Positions 1 to 7,467 of a DNA stretch of 11,325 nt are shown here, piece after piece. Within the stretch, counting starts at the first letter, position 1. Each line of letters opens with the position of its first letter. Under the pieces are notes generated by a model. That model was not told the DNA's origin. It ran no database searches and saw only the letters and a program-made list of their open reading frames with translations. Source of the stretch: Bdellovibrio sp. (lineage in GTDB: Bacteria > Bdellovibrionota > Bdellovibrionia > Bdellovibrionales > Bdellovibrionaceae); NCBI GenBank assembly GCA_017745015.1, contig JAGIAF010000064.1:1931-13255 (forward strand), in the 5' to 3' direction. Made by a program: the position numbers and the translations under genes.

Positions 1-9
1 CGACTTCAT
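1..9 (-). CDS. Start of the next gene, probably pilR (only 3 codons present)
   Basis: An ATG at 9-7 opens a minus-strand reading frame (Met-Lys-Ser) that runs off the window edge. It is preceded by GGGAG (21-17) at 7-base spacing, a convincing ribosome binding site, and lies 38 bases after the pilS stop. Known T4P loci of the order pilB-pilT-pilC-pilS usually continue with pilR, an NtrC-type response regulator that is the PilS partner. The identity here is inference from gene order alone, because three codons carry no family information. Confidence 0.35.
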
Positions 10-16
10 GTATCCG

Positions 17-21
17 CTCCC
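17..21 (-). promoter_or_regulatory. Ribosome binding site for the gene entering at the left edge
   Basis: GGGAG on the minus strand, 7 bases before an ATG at 9-7, directly downstream of pilS. This site is the main reason to call a new gene start there. The 38-base gap after pilS shows no hairpin followed by a T-run, so read-through from pilS is expected. Confidence 0.45.
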
Positions 22-47
22 ACGTCCCTGTGTATTAATATCATTCT

Positions 48-1625
48 TTAGTTTGCTTTAGGGAAAGTCAAAATAAACTCTGTCCCCACACCTTGCTCAC
101 TCTCAACAAAGACCTGTGCCCCATGCCCCTCTAGGATTTTATGAGTCACAGCTAGACCAAGGCCTGTGCCTTTGGGTTTTGTTGTGTGAAAAGGCTCGAA
201 CATTTTCTTTTTCGTTGTTTCACTCATGCCACAACCGGTGTCGCGAATGCGCACTTGGACGGACTTATCCTCCGCAATAGCCTTCACAGAAATTTGCGGC
301 TTCTGCGCTTCATTCATCGCTTGATAAGAATTCAGCACGATATTCAAGAACACCTGCTTCAACTTATCACGGCGACCCAAGATTTTGAGTCCACCACCAA
401 TTTCACGAATTTGCTCAACATCTGCGCGCACTTTCGTGTCTGATTTGATGGCATCAAAGACTTCATTTAACAAAGACGCCAAATCAACAGGATCCGTTGG
501 CGGAGTCTCCGGCGCACTGTAATCCAAGAATTCAGTAATGAGGTTGTTTAAGCGATCAATCTCACGCAAAACAATCTTCATCAATTTGCGATCATCGTCA
601 TTTGTCACCGTTTGCGTCAGCATCTCGATACTTCCGCTGATACCAGCCAATGGATTGCGAATCTCATGTGCAATACCCGCAGCCAAGCCACCGACTGCAG
701 CCAATTTTTCATTTTGACGAGCGGCATATTCCAACTGACGAACCTTCGTCAAATCGTCTAACAACGCAATCGACAAAGATCCTTGAATCTCGGGGCTGAA
801 TACTTTTGTAATCGTCACACCTAAGATTTTTGATTCTTGATCAGGGCCTGAAGTATAACGAAGATCCCCTTTGAAAACAGATTTAGACGACGTCGCTTGA
901 GGAAAAAGCTTAAACCAATTCAACTCACCCGGAGTTGCTCTCTCAAGAATCTGCAACGCCGAGGTATTGGCTGTGACCACCTGGCCATCATCCGTAAATG
1001 ACAGCATCCCCGAAGGGATATTTTCCAAAAGGAACTGATTCAATTCTTGAGCTGAACGAAGACTTAAACCCGTCTTTTTCAACTCTTTACCTACGGATTG
1101 CAATTGCTCACTTAAGTAACCCGCAAGCCCCGCCACCGAGAAGAATGCGATATTATTAAGGGCCAACAAGAAGAAGAAATTCAACGCCTTCATCTCTGGC
1201 GAGAACAGAGCTGCCACGGTAAAGAAGATGCTCGTGATCAATGCCAACGTCATGGCACCCACACCACGGCATGCGATCCCCGCAAGAAGGATGTTCACCA
1301 GATGCAAGAACAAGAACAGAGATTGATTTAATCCGAAGAAGTAAATCAAAAGCGAAATGAACAACGAATCCAGGACAAATCCCAAGAACAACACACGAGG
1401 TCGTTCGAGCAACTGATCCCACTTTGCGATCCACACAATGTGCAAAGCAAATGCTAGCGTCAAAACAGCATAGAATGGAGCCAGCACCGACCAGTTGACG
1501 AAAATCCCTTGAGCCAGGGATGAGATAATACTGACAAGAAGAACAACGACAAAAAGACTGACACGAGCAAACTCTACCGTCAGTCCTTGATTTTTATTGT
1601 TCTGAAGAGCGTAGCTTAAACGCAT
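48..1625 (-). CDS. pilS: PilS-type membrane sensor histidine kinase
   Basis: A 525-residue sensor kinase that probably phosphorylates an NtrC-family partner (PilR) to control pilin or pilus gene expression. The N-terminus (about residues 19-170) is a block of hydrophobic segments, about six membrane helices, as in PilS. A linker and a PAS-like region (about 195-300) follow. The dimerisation/phosphoacceptor H-box has His320 in the pattern AHEIRNPLAG. The ATPase domain shows the N-box (Asn428, Asn432), the G1 box DTGCG (462-466), F-box phenylalanines (476, 479) and the G2 box GTGLGL (486-491). All catalytic residues are present. The start ATG overlaps the pilC stop by one base (TAATG), which suggests coupled translation, with a G-rich stretch just upstream serving as ribosome binding site. 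The symbol rests on the family architecture plus position directly after pilC. It could be another NtrB-like kinase, but the context favours PilS. Confidence 0.88.
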   Translation of the reverse strand: MRLSYALQNNKNQGLTVEFARVSLFVVVLLVSIISSLAQGIFVNWSVLAPFYAVLTLAFALHIVWIAKWDQLLERPRVLFLGFVLDSLFISLLIYFFGLNQSLFLFLHLVNILLAGIACRGVGAMTLALITSIFFTVAALFSPEMKALNFFFLLALNNIAFFSVAGLAGYLSEQLQSVGKELKKTGLSLRSAQELNQFLLENIPSGMLSFTDDGQVVTANTSALQILERATPGELNWFKLFPQATSSKSVFKGDLRYTSGPDQESKILGVTITKVFSPEIQGSLSIALLDDLTKVRQLEYAARQNEKLAAVGGLAAGIAHEIRNPLAGISGSIEMLTQTVTNDDDRKLMKIVLREIDRLNNLITEFLDYSAPETPPTDPVDLASLLNEVFDAIKSDTKVRADVEQIREIGGGLKILGRRDKLKQVFLNIVLNSYQAMNEAQKPQISVKAIAEDKSVQVRIRDTGCGMSETTKKKMFEPFHTTKPKGTGLGLAVTHKILEGHGAQVFVESEQGVGTEFILTFPKAN

Positions 1626-2848
1626 TAGCCCCCACCGACCACGTCGGCCATACCGAAGATAGGAAGATACATGGCGATAACGAGGATGGCGATAATACCA
1701 CCGAGGAAGACCATCATCAGCGGCTCAAGAAGCGACGTCATCGCTTTCACCGCAGTTTCAACTTCATCTTCATAGAAGTCTGCAATCTTACCCAACATAA
1801 TATCCATCGTACCGGATTGCTCACCGATAGAGATCATTTGCACCACCATCTCAGGGAAAACTTTTTCCTTTCCCAAAGGAGATGCAAAGGTACGACCAGA
1901 AGTAACTGACTCTTTACAACGAAGAAGGGCTTGTTCGATAACGACATTCCCCGCTGTTTTTGCGGAAATATCGATGGCATCAATCAAACCAACACCCGAA
2001 GAAAGCAATGTCGACAATGTTCTCGTCAAACGAGCGATTGCAGATTTTTGAACAACCTCACCAAACACTGGCAACTTGAAAAACAAGCGGTCGAACGTGT
2101 CGCGTCCCTCATCCGTGCGGTAATACTGAATCAACGCAAATGGAATGATGATCACGGCACCGATGTACAAATACCACTTATGAATCAATGAGTTACTGAG
2201 AGCAACCACGGCTTGAGTCAATGCAGGTGGTTCTTTACCAGCGGAGTTAAAGAACTCCATAAATTTTGGAAGGATAAAGACCAGGATACCAGTGATAACA
2301 AGCATTGCCACAATAAGGATCACGATCGGATACACCAAGGCACCCTTCACTTGTCCCTTAAGTTTCTCTGATTTCTCCATGTAGCTTGCAAGACGCTGCA
2401 AGATACCATCCAAGATACCGGCTTCTTCGCCGGCTTGGATCATATTCACATACAATTTATCAAAGACTGTCGGCACCAGGGCCATGGAGTCCGCCAAACG
2501 GCGCCCACTCTCAATCGAGCTTTTTACACGTCCCGAAGCTTCTCTTAGAGGTCCCGGGCGCAAACCTTCAGACAAAATTTTAAGAGCGTCCACCACAGGA
2601 ATACCCGCATTGATCAAAGTCGCAAACTGACGAGTGAAAATCTGTAGATCTTTTCCCTTCACTCGCGGAGCAAACATCGTTCCCAAATCAAAACCACCGC
2701 CGCCCGTCTTTGCTCCGGCACTCATGCGGATCGGCTGAAGTTGCTGCGCGCGAAGACGAATGATGGCTTCTTGTTGTGAGCCGGCATCAATCTCCCCTTG
2801 GACAATTTGTCCTGCGGAATTCTTAGCCTGATAGGAAAACTTTGCCAT
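1625..2848 (-). CDS. pilC: Type IV pilus inner-membrane platform protein PilC
   Basis: A 407-residue integral membrane protein of the GspF/PilC family, the platform on which the PilB and PilT motors act during pilus assembly and retraction. Two T2SSF repeats are visible (about 68-193 and 270-392). Each carries the related signature pattern of aromatic-x-IQAGEEAG (137-144) in repeat 1 and ISIGEQSG (339-346) in repeat 2. Membrane segments lie at about 171-193, 222-241 and 374-396, the usual three-helix layout. A Gly-rich linker (about 48-53) separates the small N-terminal domain from repeat 1. Length is normal for the family, and there is no frameshift. The start is set by the ribosome binding site AGGTAGGA 7 bases upstream, and the ATG falls one base after the stop of the PilT-like gene. 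The 3' end overlaps pilS by one base. Confidence 0.95.
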   Translation of the reverse strand: MAKFSYQAKNSAGQIVQGEIDAGSQQEAIIRLRAQQLQPIRMSAGAKTGGGGFDLGTMFAPRVKGKDLQIFTRQFATLINAGIPVVDALKILSEGLRPGPLREASGRVKSSIESGRRLADSMALVPTVFDKLYVNMIQAGEEAGILDGILQRLASYMEKSEKLKGQVKGALVYPIVILIVAMLVITGILVFILPKFMEFFNSAGKEPPALTQAVVALSNSLIHKWYLYIGAVIIIPFALIQYYRTDEGRDTFDRLFFKLPVFGEVVQKSAIARLTRTLSTLLSSGVGLIDAIDISAKTAGNVVIEQALLRCKESVTSGRTFASPLGKEKVFPEMVVQMISIGEQSGTMDIMLGKIADFYEDEVETAVKAMTSLLEPLMMVFLGGIIAILVIAMYLPIFGMADVVGGG

Positions 2849-2849
2849 C

Positions 2850-3893
2850 TTAGATTCCTACCTTTTTCAAAAGCTGATCCAAATGATCTGGATCGCGCGA
2901 TGCTTCAAATGCCGTCTTCAAATCCACACGACGGCGGATTAAGTGCTGCAAAAGCGATTGATTCAGTGTCAAAATACCTGAATTTTCTGGAGCCGTTGTC
3001 AAAACAGACTGCAATGCCGCCATATTTTGTTGTTCCAACGCCTCACGAATCTGAGGTTTCACCAACAGCAACTCATGAGCAAAGACGCGTTCACTGTTCA
3101 GACCTGGCATTCCATATTGGCCAAGGCCCATAGAAAGAACTTCCGCAAAACGTGCGGAACCATGAACACCGAAACGATCCGTCAATACTGCCAAACAACG
3201 ACGAAGAGCATTGATCATAGACGGAGCACGCATTGAATAGATCACGAACACGCCACGCTCGGCCAACGACAACGCTTCCAAAAAATTGGAATCATCACTG
3301 ACATCGTCATAGACGACCATGTCCACGCCATTCAAAAGAGAATCACGTTCTTCTTTGCGAGCAAAAAGACCATTGTGATAAAGGAAGCAAGCTTTTGCTT
3401 CACGAACCTGCGGGAAAGCTTTGGAAGAGAAAACAACGCCCATAAAGGACTTTTCTTCACCCATTTTTTGAAGCGTTTTAAATAGAGTTCCCGTTTGACC
3501 TGACTCTCCGCTGCCGGAAAGCAGAACCAAACCTTTCATACGCAAGCATGTTTCCAAATAAGAACCTGGAAGTGGCATTTCAAATCTAGATCCATCAAGA
3601 TCCAAATCAATAACCGCCTTCATGGTACTTTCTTGCTGGAAGAAAGAAAAACCAATACGTGTGTTTTCTAGTGAGGTCTCTCCGACCACCACACCCGTCG
3701 TCTCAAGAACGGCCTTTTGTTGATTATCCAAAAAGCTTTGTTGCAACAAATTCCATTCAGTCATCAGACCTGGAGAAGTTCGAAGACTTTCCCAGCCCGC
3801 AGCGCTGCGAGCGCGCGGTTCACTTCCGACAACGAACAAAAATTCTTGGGATTTCTTTGCTTTTGCTTGCAATAAAAGTTCTGTCAAACTCAT
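2850..3893 (-). CDS. pilT: PilT-family protein with degenerate ATPase motifs (probable pseudo-ATPase)
   Basis: A 347-residue protein in the canonical pilT position between pilB and pilC, and the same length as true PilT (about 345). The fold is recognisable from an N-terminal PAS-like half (1-115), a glycine-rich loop at 127-135, and a C-terminal half with the PilT AHE motif (272-274) followed by an IRxxL element (282-286), where PilT proteins carry AIRNLI. The motor motifs are broken. The Walker A loop reads GSGESGQTG, so the ATP-binding Lys is Gln133. The Asp-box EDPIE is replaced by FSSKA (about 155-159). Walker B has DD (196-197) where GE is expected. The His-box His is Arg222. The ORF is intact, overlaps the pilB stop by one base (TAATG) and has AAGGA 6 bases before its ATG, so it looks translated and maintained. 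It probably does not hydrolyse ATP. A structural or regulatory role at the pilus base is inference. B. bacteriovorus is known to have two pilT genes, pilT1 and pilT2, and this would correspond to pilT1. Confidence 0.8.
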   Translation of the reverse strand: MSLTELLLQAKAKKSQEFLFVVGSEPRARSAAGWESLRTSPGLMTEWNLLQQSFLDNQQKAVLETTGVVVGETSLENTRIGFSFFQQESTMKAVIDLDLDGSRFEMPLPGSYLETCLRMKGLVLLSGSGESGQTGTLFKTLQKMGEEKSFMGVVFSSKAFPQVREAKACFLYHNGLFARKEERDSLLNGVDMVVYDDVSDDSNFLEALSLAERGVFVIYSMRAPSMINALRRCLAVLTDRFGVHGSARFAEVLSMGLGQYGMPGLNSERVFAHELLLVKPQIREALEQQNMAALQSVLTTAPENSGILTLNQSLLQHLIRRRVDLKTAFEASRDPDHLDQLLKKVGI

Positions 3894-5590
3894 TAGACGT
3901 CCTTCACAGATGCATTCAAAACTTCTTCAATCGTTGTAAGACCACGTTTTAGCTTTAACAAAGCACTTCGACGCAAAGTTCTCATACCTTGCTCGCGGGC
4001 TAAGAAACGCAATTGGCCCGTCGAGGCACCTTTTAAAATAGCCTCTTTCATTTTCTCCGTCATGCTGAGCAATTCATAGATTGCCAAACGACCTTTGATA
4101 CCGGTGTTATTGCAGTTCGCACAGCCTCTTCCACGGAAAAGTTTGTAATCTTGAACTTCATTGGCAGGAACACCAAGGTTGATCAAAGTTTGTGGCGGAG
4201 TTTCGACTGGGGTTTTACAAGATTCACACACACGTCCCACCAGACGTTGCGCAACAATCAAATTCACAGTTGAAGTGATAATATACGAAGCTACACCCAT
4301 CTCCGTCAGGCGAATCACCGTCGACGGAGCATCGTTGGTATGTAGCGTACTTACAACCAAGTGACCTGTGGAGGCCGCTTTAAAGGCGATCTCTGCCGTG
4401 TCCAAATCACGAATCTCCCCCACCATCACGATATCGGGGTCTTGACGAAGGAAAGACTTCAAGGCGCTGGCGAAAGTCAGATCGATGTCAGGATTCATTT
4501 GAACCTGATTGATACCTTCTAAGTTAAACTCCACGGGATCTTCCGCCGTAGAAATATTAACGTCCGTTTTATTAAGTTCCGCCAAGGCCGAATAAATTGT
4601 CGTGGTTTTACCAGATCCCGTAGGACCCGTGATCAAAACCATTCCCTGTGGCATATTGATGTTATTCTTGAAAAGTTTTAAATCATCTTCCTCAAAGCCA
4701 AGCTTGGTCATATCGAGTTGAAGATTGGACTTATCGAGCAAACGCAGAACAACTTTTTCACCCCACATAGTTGGCAGAACGCTCACACGGAAATCCATCT
4801 CTTTTCCTTGGCGTGTACCCACCTTCAAACGACCGTCTTGAGGACGACGTTTTTCGGCGATGTCGAGCTTTGACATGATCTTGATACGCGAAGCGATCGC
4901 TGCGCCCGTTCCTTGCGGAGGCGCTGTGGCTTCACTCAAATTACCGTCGATACGGAAACGCACGCGGTATCTTTTTTCATAGGGTTCAAAGTGGATGTCG
5001 GATACTTTTTTACGAATGGCATCGGCCAAGATAGAGTTCACGAACTTCACGATCGGGGCATCTTCCACCCCGCCACTCGAGTCGATAATTTCTACGACAG
5101 GACCGGTTTGCAAAAAATCATCGTCCACGTCTGACATCGCATTCAGTGACTTCACACTGATCGAGCCGCCATAGTATTTTTCCAAGCTCGCTGCGATAGC
5201 TGTTTCTGTGCCGACAACAGCTTGAATGCGACAACGAGTGATGAAGCGCAAGTCTTCCTTCACCATAATGTTGCTTGGATCCGTGAACGCGACAACCAAC
5301 GTTGTTCCCGCCTTTTGTAGCGGAATCAAAGAGTTTCTTTCGCACACATCACGTGGAACTAATTGGATCACTGAAGGCTCAATTTCAAACGTACTTACTT
5401 CAACGCCGGGAACAGCGAAGTTCTTTTCCATGGCGCGAAGGATTTGATTTTCCTTAAGAAAGCCCAATTGAATGATAGTCGCCGTCAACTTCTGTCCCGA
5501 CTTTTTTTGTTCTTCGACAGCAGCAGACAACTGATCTGGTTTGAGCAGACCTTGCTTAACTAATATTTCACCAATTTTTAAAGAAGACAT
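3893..5590 (-). CDS. pilB: Type IV pilus assembly ATPase PilB
   Basis: A 565-residue cytoplasmic hexameric ATPase that powers pilus extension by turning the PilC platform. Residues about 1-145 form a MshEN/GspE N-domain. The catalytic core has every motif intact: Walker A GPTGSGKTT (322-330), Asp-box EDPVE (350-354), Walker B with VGEIRD (390-395, Glu392) and His-box TLHTND (415-420, His417). Four cysteines in CxxC pairs (455/458 and 490/493) form the zinc site typical of PilB/GspE. Length is normal. The start ATG is preceded by GGGGAG at 5-base spacing, the best ribosome binding site in the cluster. It is the first pil gene of the block, 46 bases after the AroE-like gene. Its intact active site contrasts with the degraded one in the next gene. 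Confidence 0.97.
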   Translation of the reverse strand: MSSLKIGEILVKQGLLKPDQLSAAVEEQKKSGQKLTATIIQLGFLKENQILRAMEKNFAVPGVEVSTFEIEPSVIQLVPRDVCERNSLIPLQKAGTTLVVAFTDPSNIMVKEDLRFITRCRIQAVVGTETAIAASLEKYYGGSISVKSLNAMSDVDDDFLQTGPVVEIIDSSGGVEDAPIVKFVNSILADAIRKKVSDIHFEPYEKRYRVRFRIDGNLSEATAPPQGTGAAIASRIKIMSKLDIAEKRRPQDGRLKVGTRQGKEMDFRVSVLPTMWGEKVVLRLLDKSNLQLDMTKLGFEEDDLKLFKNNINMPQGMVLITGPTGSGKTTTIYSALAELNKTDVNISTAEDPVEFNLEGINQVQMNPDIDLTFASALKSFLRQDPDIVMVGEIRDLDTAEIAFKAASTGHLVVSTLHTNDAPSTVIRLTEMGVASYIITSTVNLIVAQRLVGRVCESCKTPVETPPQTLINLGVPANEVQDYKLFRGRGCANCNNTGIKGRLAIYELLSMTEKMKEAILKGASTGQLRFLAREQGMRTLRRSALLKLKRGLTTIEEVLNASVKDV

Positions 5591-5595
5591 TGTGG

Positions 5596-5601
5596 CTCCC
5601 C
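5596..5601 (-). promoter_or_regulatory. Strong ribosome binding site of pilB
   Basis: GGGGAG on the minus strand with the 5-base spacer CCACA before the pilB ATG (5590-5588). It confirms the chosen start and suggests pilB is translated well and independently of the upstream gene, unlike the coupled genes that follow. Confidence 0.75.
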
Positions 5602-5609
5602 AGTAAAAC

Positions 5610-5636
5610 TTTATACCAGGGTGCCATTTTTTGTAA
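5610..5636 (-). promoter_or_regulatory. Possible internal promoter ahead of pilB
   Basis: The 46-base gap between the AroE-like gene and pilB contains TATAAA (5615-5610), a 5-of-6 match to a sigma-70 -10 box. A poor -35 candidate TTACAA lies 15 bases upstream, across the stop codon. A start site here would leave a short leader before the pilB ribosome binding site. Support is weak, because one good hexamer in an AT-rich gap can occur by chance and the -35 match is poor. No terminator is visible in the gap, so transcription from ribF may simply continue. Confidence 0.25.
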
Positions 5637-6470
5637 CTAGACCGAAGAAGAGTTTTCTTTCGTAAACGCTTGAATCATCTCAGCAAGCTCTGTGTTACTC
5701 ACCAGATTTTGAATATGAATTCTCTCCAGAATTACCTCGACCAAAGCCTTCAACACTTGCGCGGGATATAGAACTTTCAACTCAGCTCTCTCCGCCTCTT
5801 CCAGCAAATCACTGTGAAGAACTCCAAGGTATGCGTCCAGTGCATACCCGCCGGTTTTCATAAAATTGAAATACGACAGGTCATTCAACAATGCTTCTTG
5901 CGGGCGCAAGTCACAGGTATTAATCACCAGCGAAGCACTGATAGCCTGAATCGTCAGCTCTTCAATGGGAAGAATCTTAAACTGAATTCCCAAGAAATTC
6001 CGTGTGAGAATCTTTGCCTCTTCTTGTAAAGCGACGGTATCTTCTCCGATAAGATAAATCTCTTGCAAACCTAAGTTGGCGCAGACCGCAGCCGCCACGC
6101 GGGCTTCCTCACCGCTCCCCACCACAAAAGCAGGAGCACGAGTGTCTAGATCTCGTGCATTTTCGATCAAAACTTTGCGAATCGCTTCATACAAAAAGGC
6201 ACGAGGGTACCACTTCCCATCATCGGGCGCGTAGGCATCGAAACAGCCCAGACTCCGAACCAGAGATGGCAAAACGGATAAAAGTGGCAACAGCTCGTTA
6301 CTTTGTGCAAAGGAAAAGAGCACTAGATCTGCATCCTTCAAAATCTCTGGCGAATACTCCGTGTGAGACACACATTCAAGAGAGCCTTTTTCCTTGGCAA
6401 GCTTCTCCAGAAAACGAAACACCGTGCTCGGTGCCTCCGCATTGATCTCATGAATTTTTTGAATGCTCAT
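5637..6470 (-). CDS. AroE-like Rossmann-fold protein lacking shikimate dehydrogenase catalytic residues
   Basis: A 277-residue protein from the ATG at 6470; a TTG at 6473 is an alternative start. The C-terminal half resembles the dinucleotide-binding domain of shikimate dehydrogenase. It has a strand, then GSGEEAR (118-124) in place of the usual GAGGAxR, a helix, a second strand ending LIGED, and later LVINTCD (181-187) where AroE has LVINATP. Residues about 50-95 align without gaps to the AroE region from VTVPxK to NTDG: PLL (62-64), Gly75 and DGKWY (84-88) fall at the right spacing. However, the catalytic Lys is Ser57, the catalytic Asp is Leu93, and the NRTxxR cofactor motif after strand 2 is absent. 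A shikimate dehydrogenase activity is therefore unlikely. The start lies inside the 3' end of ribF (23-base overlap) without a clear ribosome binding site, which implies coupled translation. The real function is unknown. Confidence 0.7.
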   Translation of the reverse strand: MSIQKIHEINAEAPSTVFRFLEKLAKEKGSLECVSHTEYSPEILKDADLVLFSFAQSNELLPLLSVLPSLVRSLGCFDAYAPDDGKWYPRAFLYEAIRKVLIENARDLDTRAPAFVVGSGEEARVAAAVCANLGLQEIYLIGEDTVALQEEAKILTRNFLGIQFKILPIEELTIQAISASLVINTCDLRPQEALLNDLSYFNFMKTGGYALDAYLGVLHSDLLEEAERAELKVLYPAQVLKALVEVILERIHIQNLVSNTELAEMIQAFTKENSSSV

Positions 6471-7395
6471 CAAAGTACTTTCGGGCGGCTGCCATATCGC
6501 TATGAATTTGCGTTTTCAATTCTTCGATACCGTTGAACTTCATTTCGTCGCGCTGAAAATGAAGCAAATACACTTCCACTTCAACACCATAAAGTTGCGC
6601 ATCGAAATCAAAGATATGGGTTTCGATTTTGATCGGGCTTTTCTTATCTTCATGAAAGGTCGGATTGATCCCGATATTGGTGATCGACGGATGCATATGA
6701 CCACCAAAGTTTGTCAGCGTAAAGTACACTCCTTTACGAGGCACAAACTCGACATCCGCATGCACGTTGGCTGTCGGCACACCAATGGTGCGACCGCGCT
6801 GAAATCCTTTTTCTACGGGACCACGCAAATAGTACGAACGCCCTAAAAGAACTTTGGCTTTTTCAATCTCCCCTTGTTGTAAAGCTTCGCGAATACGCGT
6901 CGAAGACACCACTTGGCCTTGCAATTGGAACGGCGGAATAATGATCAAACGAATGCCTTTTGCCGCACAGAATTTTTCCAAGAACGGAATATTCCCCGCG
7001 CGGTCTGCTCCGAATGAAAAGTCATGTCCGACGACCAAAGTTTTAGGGTTCAAATTCTTGCAGATGTAATTTTCCAAGAACTCCTCGGCCGTCACTTTGG
7101 AGAATTCCTTAGTAAAATTCTCAATGATCATCACTTCAATCCCTCGAAAAGCGAATTGTTCTTGCTGATCGCGCAAGTCGAACATGCGCTGCGTGCTCCT
7201 CTCGGGATGCAGAACTTTTACCGGATGAGGGTGGAAAGTATACACGACCGACGGGACACCAAAATACTGGGCCTCGCGAGTCACATTCTCGATGAGTTGC
7301 TGATGTCCAAGATGAACACCGTCAAAGTTGCCTATTGTGACGACAGAAGCCTCTAATGAAGCAGGCATCTGCCCTACGCCTGGATAGATATGCAT
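6448..7395 (-). CDS. ribF: Bifunctional riboflavin kinase / FAD synthetase RibF
   Basis: Converts riboflavin to FMN and FMN to FAD in the cytoplasm. The FAD synthetase (nucleotidyltransferase) domain has GNFDGVHLGH (22-31, the HxGH-type nucleotide site), VVGHDFSFG (121-129) and SSTRIR (164-169). The riboflavin kinase domain follows, with LLGRSYYLRG (183-192), the GVPTAN motif (205-210) that binds Mg-ATP and flavin, and NIGxNPTF (240-247). Length from the ATG at 7395 is 315 residues, normal for the family. A TTG at 7404 in the same frame is an alternative start. GGAAACAGG lies just upstream and its AGG is 4 bases from TTG and 13 from ATG, so the start is not fully decided. It is first in the minus-strand block and overlaps the AroE-like gene by 23 bases. 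Confidence 0.96.
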   Translation of the reverse strand: MHIYPGVGQMPASLEASVVTIGNFDGVHLGHQQLIENVTREAQYFGVPSVVYTFHPHPVKVLHPERSTQRMFDLRDQQEQFAFRGIEVMIIENFTKEFSKVTAEEFLENYICKNLNPKTLVVGHDFSFGADRAGNIPFLEKFCAAKGIRLIIIPPFQLQGQVVSSTRIREALQQGEIEKAKVLLGRSYYLRGPVEKGFQRGRTIGVPTANVHADVEFVPRKGVYFTLTNFGGHMHPSITNIGINPTFHEDKKSPIKIETHIFDFDAQLYGVEVEVYLLHFQRDEMKFNGIEELKTQIHSDMAAARKYFDEHSKNS

Positions 7396-7467
7396 ATTTT
7401 TCAATATACCTGTTTCCGCACTCGGCGGTAAGGGCTTTTAGTAGTTGATATTTTTAATATATTTGCT
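7396..7467. promoter_or_regulatory. Divergent intergenic region between ribF and the CHASE2 kinase
   Basis: This is the only divergent gap in the window, so both the ribF-pil block and the kinase-regulator operon should have promoters in or near it. The kinase-proximal half (about 7445-7464) is very AT-rich, with TTGATA at 7445-7450 and overlapping TAATAT/TATATT at 7455-7463. A short inverted repeat CCGC-ACTCG-GCGG sits at 7416-7428, near the ribF start. No single promoter can be assigned with confidence on either strand, and no riboswitch-sized leader (such as an FMN element) fits in this space. Confidence 0.45.
7416..7428. repeat. Short inverted repeat CCGC-N5-GCGG
   Basis: A perfect 4-base-pair inverted repeat with a 5-base loop in the divergent gap, about 20 bases before the ribF ATG. 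In the ribF transcript it would be a small leader hairpin overlapping the GGA of the presumed ribosome binding region. It is short enough to arise by chance. Confidence 0.2.

Noticed and set aside
2850..3893. The PilT-like gene as a frameshifted pseudogene.
   Set aside because: The frame is continuous at normal length, has a ribosome binding site and tight junctions, and its C-terminal PilT features remain in frame. The motif losses are substitutions, not shifts.
5610..5626. TGGCAC at 5626-5621 (minus strand) ahead of pilB, resembling the -24 half of a sigma-54 promoter.
   Set aside because: At the correct spacing the -12 half reads TATAA rather than TTGCA, so the invariant GC is missing. 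A single perfect half-site is not enough.
6463..6846. A 127-codon plus-strand open frame opposite ribF.
   Set aside because: It lies wholly within the well-conserved riboflavin kinase domain coding region and has no recognisable protein features.
7396..7467. An FMN riboswitch controlling ribF.
   Set aside because: Only about 60-70 bases separate ribF from the divergent kinase gene, and the conserved FMN-element helices and loops are not seen.
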